DNA from: Methanothrix sp.
GTDB lineage: Archaea; Halobacteriota; Methanosarcinia; Methanotrichales; Methanotrichaceae
NCBI GenBank assembly: GCA_028688535.1
Contig: JAQTXY010000162.1
Coordinates: 1-5,353, forward strand
Direction: 5' to 3'
DNA: 5,353 nucleotides
Position 1 is the stretch's first letter; each line of letters opens with the position of its first letter. The translations under genes were made by a program, and so were the position numbers. Below are positions 1 through 4,481 of this stretch, piece by piece. A model generated the notes under the pieces. It saw only the letters and a program-made list of their open reading frames with translations, had not been told where the DNA came from and made no database searches.

Positions 1-248
1 AGAGTTGCTATAATATGTTTCGCGACGGTGCCCTTTCCCGAGCCGTCTATGCCCTCCAGGGTGATGAGCTGTCCCAACACAAGCCTGATTCGAGGCTGAA
101 GAGTGATTAAATTGTCGCTGGAAATTCGATAAAATATAGATTTGTCGCCCGATACTAACTCTGGTACGTCATCCGATGGGTATCCGCAGTCAGCCCAGTA
201 ACCCTCGTAGCGGGCGTCTGTACCGCATTTGGGTTGTCTCATGGTCAT
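1..248 (-). CDS. tmk: Thymidylate kinase (dTMP kinase), 5' part only, with possible N-terminal extension
   Basis: The gene runs off the left edge, leaving about 82 codons. The segment LITLEGIDGSGKGT (residues 61-74 counted from the ATG at 248) is the P-loop of the thymidylate kinase family, which phosphorylates dTMP to dTDP with ATP in the cytoplasm. The frame is open upstream to ATGs at 248 and 242, adding about 56 residues that most family members lack. This stretch contains KCG (7-9) and ADCGYPSDD (19-27), which look like half-degenerate zinc or rubredoxin knuckles. The usual family length would fit a GTG at 80 or TTG at 77 instead, and a TATA-like stretch at 131-140 lies upstream of these. 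No start has a Shine-Dalgarno sequence. The family call is secure; the start is not. The gene is divergent from ppaC. Confidence 0.85.
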   Translation of the reverse strand, partial: MTMRQPKCGTDARYEGYWADCGYPSDDVPELVSGDKSIFYRISSDNLITLQPRIRLVLGQLITLEGIDGSGKGTVAKHIIAT

Positions 249-346
249 TGGTAGACAGATAGTCAGTATCCTACCATAAGGACCTATCAACGCGGCCTGT
301 AGTCCCCTTCTTGCACCAACATTCACAGCAGAATTCAAATTCTAAG

Positions 347-375
347 CTTGTGTCAGCCCTCTAAAGGGACACAAG
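347..375. repeat. Inverted repeat / hairpin upstream of the ppaC promoter
   Basis: Arms CTTGTGT (347-353) and ACACAAG (369-375) pair perfectly. After a 3-base bulge (354-356), CCCT (357-360) pairs with AGGG (365-368) around a CTAA loop. The element lies 17 bases upstream of the TATA box, so rightward transcription would not include it. It could be an operator, or part of a leftward tmk leader. The function is unknown. Confidence 0.45.
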
Positions 376-470
376 TTGAATGCAGCCTAAATTTATAAAG
401 TTATCCCTGACTAAGTTGACAATTTTCCGGGGATTATCTTAGCTGCCTAGTAAGCTTTAAGTTGAAGTTG
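373..470 (+). repeat. Four short AAGTTG direct repeats around the ppaC promoter
   Basis: AAGTTG occurs at 373-378, 413-418, 459-464 and 465-470, with the last two in tandem. The copies flank the TATA box and the presumed start of transcription. They may be a regulator site or chance similarity in AT-rich DNA. The motif is only six bases long, so the evidence is modest. Confidence 0.3.
392..400 (+). promoter_or_regulatory. Archaeal TATA box for ppaC
   Basis: TTTATAAAG, preceded by CCTAAA as a plausible BRE, matches the archaeal promoter pattern. Transcription would start about 25 bases downstream, near 418-422, giving a leader of roughly 80 bases before the TTG at 498. The core reads TTTATAAAT on the other strand, so a leftward role for tmk cannot be excluded. 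Confidence 0.6.
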
Positions 471-495
471 TACACTATCAATGCTGAGGTGCAAC
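467..495 (+). promoter_or_regulatory. ppaC ribosome binding site within a potential masking stem
   Basis: GAGGTG at 486-491 is a strong Shine-Dalgarno sequence six bases ahead of the TTG at 498, and it decides that start. GTTGTAC (467-473) can pair with GTGCAAC (489-495) in seven consecutive pairs, one of them G-U, covering half of the Shine-Dalgarno sequence. The ribosome site is well supported. Control by the stem is inference. Confidence 0.55.
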
Positions 496-497
496 AT

Positions 498-1433
498 TTG
501 ACCGACAAGATCTACGTAGTTGGGCACAAGAGTCCAGATACCGATTCTGTAACATCTGCAATAGCTTATGCCAATCTGAAGAACGCCCTGGGAATGAAAG
601 AGGCCGTCGCTGCCGCCGCGGGAGACCTGAACGGCGAGACCAAGTTCCTGCTGGATTACTTCAAAGTTGCATATCCAGAGAAGCTCACCGATGCCACCGA
701 CAAGATGGTCATCCTGGTAGATCACAATGAGATGGCTCAGGCCGTGGACAAGCTGAATATGGAAAATATCGTAGAGATAGTAGACCACCACAAGATCGGC
801 GGCCTTGCCACCGGCAAGCCCATATTCTTCCTCAATGAGCCGGTGGGCGCAACGGGCGGCATCATCGCGAACCTCTACGAGCAGAACAAGATCGCCATCA
901 GCAAGGAGATGGCAGGCCTTATGATGGCTGCCATTCTCTCCGATACAGTGCTATTCAAGTCCCCTACCTGCACCCCTCGCGACAAGGCATCAGTCGAGAA
1001 GCTGTCCAAGATCGCGGGCGTCGACCCAATGGCGTTCGGCATGGAGCTTCTCAAGGCCAAGAGCAACATGTCTGCCAAGTCCGCCAAGGAGATTCTCATG
1101 GGTGACTTCAAGAAGTTCGACTTCTCAGGCACCAAGTCCGGCGTAGGCCAGGTCGAGGTCATGGATCTAGCTGATCTCGCCCCCAAGAGAGCTGCCATTC
1201 TGGAAGAGATGAATAAGATGAAAGAGGCCGAGAAGCTGGATATGGTCGTGCTCATGCTCACCGATGTCATGAAGGAAGCCAGCGATCTGCTCTTCGTAGG
1301 AAATGCAGCCGCCGCCGCAGGATTCGAGAAGGCTTTCGGAGGCAAGCTCGCCAATAACTCCATCTACAAGGAGAAGTGCCTCTCTCGTAAAAAGCAGGTT
1401 GTTCCGCCCCTGGAAGGCGCCTTCAAGAAATAA
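498..1433 (+). CDS. ppaC: Manganese-dependent inorganic pyrophosphatase (family II, DHH/DHHA2)
   Basis: This cytoplasmic enzyme hydrolyses pyrophosphate to two phosphates. From the TTG at 498 the product is 311 residues, close to the usual length of about 309. Family II metal-site motifs are all present: GHKSPDTDS (9-17: H10, D14, D16), VDHNE (74-78: D75), VDHHK (96-100: D97, H98, H99) and LSDT (147-150: D149). The C-terminal DHHA2 domain carries the substrate-binding SRKKQ (297-301). There is no CBS or DRTGG insert, so this is the simple, non-nucleotide-regulated form. An upstream in-frame TTG at 462 has no Shine-Dalgarno sequence and would add 12 residues. The gene has its own promoter and terminator and looks monocistronic. 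In Methanothrix an enzyme of this type removes the pyrophosphate released by AMP-forming acetyl-CoA synthetase; that role here is inferred. Confidence 0.96.
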   Translation: MTDKIYVVGHKSPDTDSVTSAIAYANLKNALGMKEAVAAAAGDLNGETKFLLDYFKVAYPEKLTDATDKMVILVDHNEMAQAVDKLNMENIVEIVDHHKIGGLATGKPIFFLNEPVGATGGIIANLYEQNKIAISKEMAGLMMAAILSDTVLFKSPTCTPRDKASVEKLSKIAGVDPMAFGMELLKAKSNMSAKSAKEILMGDFKKFDFSGTKSGVGQVEVMDLADLAPKRAAILEEMNKMKEAEKLDMVVLMLTDVMKEASDLLFVGNAAAAAGFEKAFGGKLANNSIYKEKCLSRKKQVVPPLEGAFKK

Positions 1434-1443
1434 ACACAACAAT

Positions 1444-1475
1444 GCGGCCCGATGGCCGCTTTCCCTGCCTTTTTT
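1444..1475 (+). terminator. Hairpin plus T-tract terminator after ppaC
   Basis: GCGGCC (1444-1449) and GGCCGC (1454-1459) form a perfect six-pair GC stem with a CGAT loop, starting 11 bases after the ppaC stop. A pyrimidine run ending in six T follows (1470-1475). Archaeal termination depends mainly on the T-tract. No T-run follows the hairpin leftward, so it acts on the plus strand only. Confidence 0.7.
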
Positions 1476-1495
1476 AAGAGTGAAAATCACGGAAC

Positions 1496-1500
1496 AAAAA
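1496..1500 (-). terminator. Possible short T-tract terminator after tiaS
   Basis: On the minus strand TTTTT (1500-1496) lies about 20 bases past the tiaS stop, in the 87-base convergent gap, and a second run of four T follows about 10 bases on (1486-1483). No stem precedes it. It is the best candidate for ending leftward transcription, but a weak one. Confidence 0.25.
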
Positions 1501-1520
1501 TTGCTTTAACATTACTAGTA

Positions 1521-2768
1521 TCATCTACTGCAATGAGTCATCTCTTTGCTCATGCGTACCAGCGGCTTGGAAAGATGCCTGCGGGCACATGGTGGCACCT
1601 CGTAGTAACCTGTCTCCAGCTTTCGGGTGAGAAGCCGGCGCACACGATCCTCGGCATGGGTCTTGCAGCGGCGGCAGCGGTAGCCCTGACCCTTGCCTGC
1701 GGACTCCATCCTCTTTTGGCATTGGGGACAGAGGGGAGCAGACATCTGCACAATATCAGCTAGATGCAGGATGTTTATTTTTTCCAGGTTTAGCGTGCCA
1801 TCCTGCACAGAGCCGTAGACCTCCAGCTCATCGCCGGAAATGAGTTGCTTGACTATATCGCGAAAGTTTTTGGTGGGCTCGAAGGCGGCGCAGTTAATCC
1901 GGCTGGTTCCATCTTGCAGCGGGAAGAAGAGGTGGCCGCCGACAATAGCTTGCGGCTGCTCTGCTACCAAGCCATGCAGCCTGTAGCTCTCAGAGTCCTG
2001 CACATCTGCCACAACGCCTTCCAGGATATGGGCATCTGTGCCCTGGTTGGTCTGGTAGAGAACACTTCTCTCGATTGGCTCTGATTTTATGATCTGCAAT
2101 GCCTGCAAGATCACCTGAGGGTCACAGCCTCTTATGCCAAATAGCACCGGATCTGCGGAATGGGGGGCAAAGACGATCCGATTATTATGATGATCCACTG
2201 TATCCCAGGTGAGCGGATAGGTTAGAGCATCCGCTTCCCAGACGGATGCGGCATCTATGCGGCGCGGCGTACCCCAGCGCGCCCTTTCCCGGTAAGCGAT
2301 TAGCTCGTAGGTATGGTCAGGAAGCACTGCCCCGATGGCCGCCAAGGCTCCGATCAGGCCGCGCCCCTTCTTAAAGCCCCGGTACCAGATTCCTTCATTA
2401 TCCAGCAGCCTCTTGGCCTCTTTTATCTCCAAGATCTCTGTCACGGCGCGCTGGTAAAAGGCCGTCATCTGCGGCGTCTGCCGCGGCGCGATAATCAGGC
2501 CGGGATTGGTATTCATCCCGGAAAAATCGGAGAGCTGTAGCACCGTCTCCAGGGCCACATCCCTGACTTCCTCGCTGCGGTCGCTCTCCAGCTCAATAGC
2601 TATGGCGGCATTGCCACGCGTTTTATATCTAGCACAGGGATTGAGGCGAATGAGTTTTGGCAGGCTTGCCATCTCACCCAAAGGCCGAAGCCTCTCCATC
2701 AGCACTGCGGCCAGGTAGGTCGTGCACAGACCCATTTCAGAATCGGTATCATCTATTCCAATGAACAT
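1521..2768 (-). CDS. tiaS: tRNA(Ile2) 2-agmatinylcytidine synthetase TiaS
   Basis: TiaS uses ATP and agmatine to convert C34 of tRNA-Ile(CAU) to agmatidine, so that this tRNA reads AUA rather than AUG; it is the archaeal counterpart of bacterial TilS. The 415-residue product has the family layout. The N-terminal kinase-like domain starts with GIDDTDS (4-10), and Thr16-Thr17 sit where the family's autophosphorylated threonine lies. A conserved GFKKGRGLIGALAAIG (131-146) and TNQGTDAH (240-247) follow. An OB-fold occupies about 249-335. A zinc ribbon has C347, C350, C365 and C368. The frame is open 133 codons further upstream, but that part is antisense to the regulator gene and unlike TiaS; the family start is MFIGIDD at 2768. 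No Shine-Dalgarno sequence precedes it, which suggests a leaderless or nearly leaderless mRNA. Confidence 0.95.
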   Translation of the reverse strand: MFIGIDDTDSEMGLCTTYLAAVLMERLRPLGEMASLPKLIRLNPCARYKTRGNAAIAIELESDRSEEVRDVALETVLQLSDFSGMNTNPGLIIAPRQTPQMTAFYQRAVTEILEIKEAKRLLDNEGIWYRGFKKGRGLIGALAAIGAVLPDHTYELIAYRERARWGTPRRIDAASVWEADALTYPLTWDTVDHHNNRIVFAPHSADPVLFGIRGCDPQVILQALQIIKSEPIERSVLYQTNQGTDAHILEGVVADVQDSESYRLHGLVAEQPQAIVGGHLFFPLQDGTSRINCAAFEPTKNFRDIVKQLISGDELEVYGSVQDGTLNLEKINILHLADIVQMSAPLCPQCQKRMESAGKGQGYRCRRCKTHAEDRVRRLLTRKLETGYYEVPPCARRHLSKPLVRMSKEMTHCSR

Positions 2769-2776
2769 AGTCAGCC

Positions 2777-2784
2777 TTAAATAG
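2777..2784 (+). promoter_or_regulatory. TATA box for the HTH regulator gene (leaderless mRNA)
   Basis: TTAAATAG is centred about 25 bases ahead of the ATG at 2805, which places the transcription start on the start codon itself. The lack of a Shine-Dalgarno sequence agrees. It lies just upstream of the tiaS start codon, within the 36-base divergent gap. Confidence 0.5.
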
Positions 2785-2796
2785 CCGTCAAACTGA

Positions 2797-2805
2797 GATA
2801 TATAA
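2797..2805 (-). promoter_or_regulatory. TATA box for tiaS
   Basis: On the minus strand this reads TTATATATC, a good archaeal TATA box. It is centred about 33 bases from the tiaS ATG, giving a transcription start near 2775 and a leader of only about seven bases. It directly abuts the start codon of the opposite gene. Confidence 0.5.
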
Positions 2806-3734
2806 TGATGGATAAGGAACTTCTCGCCGAGCGCGTGGAGGAGGTTCTGAGGCAGGGCGGATTTTCTACATCGGATCGCTGCTATCTCCGTCCCAGGAGC
2901 TTCGATCTTGCCGCCCGAAAGGGTAATCTTTTCCTGCTCCTCAAGATTCTCTCCAACATCGACGGCCTGAATGAGCAGACAGCCACAGAGGTGCGTCGTC
3001 TGGCCAAGCATCTTTTTGCCAGCCCCATACTGGTAGGCGAGAAGACCAGAGACCAGTACCTGGAAAGAGGCGCGGTCTATTTTCGCTACGGTATTCCTAC
3101 GCTCAGTCTTAACACCCTGGCGGACTGCCTTTTGGATGATGCCCTGCCCTTGGTCTACGCCGCTCACGGTGGGCTCTATGTGCGCATTGACGGCACCAGG
3201 ATGAGGGAGCTGAGGCTCGAGCGCGGCATCTCGCTCGGAGCGCTGGCTTCAGAGCTTGGTGTCTCCCGGCGCACCATAAGCAAGTACGAAGTAGAGGACA
3301 TGGATACAACGGTAGATGTGGCAATCAAGCTGGAAGAGATCTTCGAGCAGGAGTTGATCCAGCCGGTGAACCCCTTCCTTCCCGGAAATGATGTGGTGGA
3401 TAAGGGGCCGGTGACGGACACTATCCTGCGCCTGCTCCTGGAGATCGGCTTTGAGGTAGTTCCCACCGCCCAGCCTCCTTTCAATGCTATTACCAGAACG
3501 CAGGAGCTGGTGGTGCTGACCAGCGTCAGCAAATTTTCTCAGAGCATGCTCAAGAAGGCCAGGCTCATGAGCAGCCTCTCTGCCGTGGCAAGGACCAAGT
3601 CGGTAGTAATCGTCGACGGCGAAACCAAACTGGAGTGCATCGAAGATACCGCCTTGATCGAGAAGCGCGAGCTGGAAGGCATTGACGCCACCCGCGAATT
3701 CGAGGATCTGGTGGCCGAGAAACAAAACAAATAA
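2805..3734 (+). CDS. Archaeal HTH-type (Cro/C1, Xre-like) transcriptional regulator, MJ0164-like family
   Basis: The 309-residue product belongs to the archaeal putative HTH-type regulator family that includes MJ0164. A central Cro/C1 helix-turn-helix spans about 133-186, with ISLGALASELGVSRRTISKYE (142-162) as the two DNA-binding helices. It is flanked by an N-terminal domain (about 8-128) and a C-terminal domain (about 200-309) that look alike. Each has a GF turn, an F-D/N-x-A-R type strand (33-38; 226-231), a hydrophobic strand and a later V-G/V-D strand (74-80; 267-273). This recalls nuclease-like folds with the active site lost, which is inference. No signal peptide or membrane segment is seen. 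ATGs at 2805 and 2808 are both possible starts. Its target is unknown; divergence from tiaS makes autoregulation and tiaS control plausible. Confidence 0.88.
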   Translation: MMDKELLAERVEEVLRQGGFSTSDRCYLRPRSFDLAARKGNLFLLLKILSNIDGLNEQTATEVRRLAKHLFASPILVGEKTRDQYLERGAVYFRYGIPTLSLNTLADCLLDDALPLVYAAHGGLYVRIDGTRMRELRLERGISLGALASELGVSRRTISKYEVEDMDTTVDVAIKLEEIFEQELIQPVNPFLPGNDVVDKGPVTDTILRLLLEIGFEVVPTAQPPFNAITRTQELVVLTSVSKFSQSMLKKARLMSSLSAVARTKSVVIVDGETKLECIEDTALIEKRELEGIDATREFEDLVAEKQNK

Positions 3735-3752
3735 GATTACTATCACAAAAAT

Positions 3753-3760
3753 CATATAGG
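3753..3760 (+). promoter_or_regulatory. Candidate TATA box for the C39 peptidase-like gene
   Basis: CATATAGG, preceded by an A-rich BRE-like stretch (3746-3751), lies 18 bases after the regulator stop. It is centred about 24 bases ahead of the ATG at 3780, which suits a leaderless transcript; no Shine-Dalgarno sequence is present. Read-through from the regulator gene is the alternative. Confidence 0.4.
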
Positions 3761-3770
3761 CCAAACCCAA

Positions 3771-3794
3771 ATTACTGGCATGATTACTGGCATG
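3771..3794 (+). repeat. Perfect 12-bp tandem duplication containing two in-frame starts
   Basis: ATTACTGGCATG occurs twice back to back (3771-3782 and 3783-3794). Each copy ends in ATG, at 3780 and 3792, and the 12-base unit keeps both in frame. The extra copy adds MITG ahead of a normal signal peptide start. Confidence 0.9.
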
Positions 3795-4472
3795 AGACTG
3801 AGCTATTGGATGTTAATAACCTGGCTTTTGCTGCTTGCCGCATTTGGGGGAGAGGCGGCTGCACAGGCAAGTCCTGCAAACAATTCTATCAATGCCAGCA
3901 CGTCCATGGGGACGCAAAACCTGGCCCTTTTCAGTATGCCAGATACCCGGCAGAGCACTGAATACTCCTGCGGCGCAGCTGCTATGCAGGCGGTCTTGGG
4001 CTACTGGGGAAGGGACATCGGAGAAGAGGACATCAGAGAGATGCTCAACACCAATGAAGAGTCCGGGACATATCCGGATGATATAATCAGGGTGACACTA
4101 GCTCTTGGTCTGCAGCCCGAATATAAAGAGAACATGACCATGGCAGATCTGGAAAGTTATGTGGCCGCGGGAATACCGGTCATAGTGGACTGCCAGGCCT
4201 GGAGGAGCGTCTCGCAGTACAACGAATCATGGGCGGATACCTGGTACAATGGACACTGGATGGTCGTAATCGGCATCGATGACAAAAATGTAACTCTAGA
4301 AGATCCTTACATTCTGGGAGAGCGAGGTATTTTGTCCCGTGAGGAGTTTGAGGCGCGCTGGCACAATGTGCGCGGCCTGGATGAGACGGATACCGTCAAG
4401 CAGATTCATATGGGAATTGCCATTCGCGGTGAGAAGCCGGCTTCATCATCCGGCTTTCGGCACGTAGATTGA
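3780..4472 (+). CDS. Exported C39-family (papain-like) cysteine peptidase-like protein
   Basis: The 230-residue product begins with a signal peptide: a short basic start (MRLSYW from Met5), a hydrophobic core (about 11-22) and a likely cleavage site near AAAQA (26-30). The mature part is a single C39-like domain. Its expected catalytic residues are present: Q58, C64 in YSCGAAAMQ, H159 in NGHWMVVIG, and D175 in LEDPY. There is no ABC-transporter domain, so this is the stand-alone C39_2 type rather than a bacteriocin exporter. Five N-x-S/T sequons (34, 38, 118, 148, 170) would allow archaeal N-glycosylation outside the cell. The substrate is unknown; it could be a peptidase or a peptide-bond-forming or amidase relative. 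The start may be 3780 or 3792. It probably shares a transcript with prk, nine bases downstream. Confidence 0.85.
   Translation: MITGMRLSYWMLITWLLLLAAFGGEAAAQASPANNSINASTSMGTQNLALFSMPDTRQSTEYSCGAAAMQAVLGYWGRDIGEEDIREMLNTNEESGTYPDDIIRVTLALGLQPEYKENMTMADLESYVAAGIPVIVDCQAWRSVSQYNESWADTWYNGHWMVVIGIDDKNVTLEDPYILGERGILSREEFEARWHNVRGLDETDTVKQIHMGIAIRGEKPASSSGFRHVD
4434..4456 (+). repeat. Hairpin at the end of the C39-like gene, just before prk
   Basis: AAGCCGG (4434-4440) and CCGGCTT (4450-4456) form a perfect seven-pair stem with a nine-base loop. It lies inside the last codons of the upstream gene, 25 bases ahead of the prk ATG. No T-tract follows, so a terminator is unlikely. It could affect mRNA processing or prk translation, or simply reflect coding sequence. 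Confidence 0.4.
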
Positions 4473-4481
4473 GAAAGAAAA

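Larger units (their letters stand above)
249..497. other. Divergent intergenic region between tmk and ppaC
   Basis: This 249-base stretch has no convincing gene. From left to right it holds a weak imperfect hairpin (251-274: GTAG/CTAC outer and GATA/TATC inner arms), a short inverted repeat GAATT-CA-AATTC (331-342), a better hairpin (347-375), a TATA box (392-399), four AAGTTG motifs (373-470) and the ppaC leader with its ribosome binding site. I see no tRNA, known riboswitch or small ORF with a ribosome binding site. The TATA core is nearly symmetrical and could also serve leftward transcription towards tmk. Confidence 0.7.

Noticed and set aside
462..497. A longer ppaC starting at TTG 462
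   Set aside because: It has no Shine-Dalgarno sequence and exceeds the usual family N-terminus, while TTG 498 has GAGGTG at ideal spacing and gives MTDKIYVVGH.
418..497. A fluoride riboswitch ahead of ppaC, sometimes seen with pyrophosphatase genes
   Set aside because: I cannot find the conserved fluoride-aptamer core segments in the leader.
875..1363. A 162-codon open frame antisense to ppaC
   Set aside because: It is a shadow of a well-supported gene, with low-complexity Ser/Ala composition and no recognisable domain or ribosome site.
2769..3167. An upstream extension of the tiaS frame by 133 codons
   Set aside because: It is antisense to the regulator gene, unlike any TiaS, and the family's conserved N-terminus MFIGIDD begins exactly at 2768.
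3249..3770. A 173-codon open frame antisense to the regulator gene
   Set aside because: It overlaps a recognised family gene, and I see no promoter, ribosome site or domain for it.
4434..4456. The GC hairpin as a terminator for the C39-like gene
   Set aside because: It lies inside the coding region and no T-tract follows.
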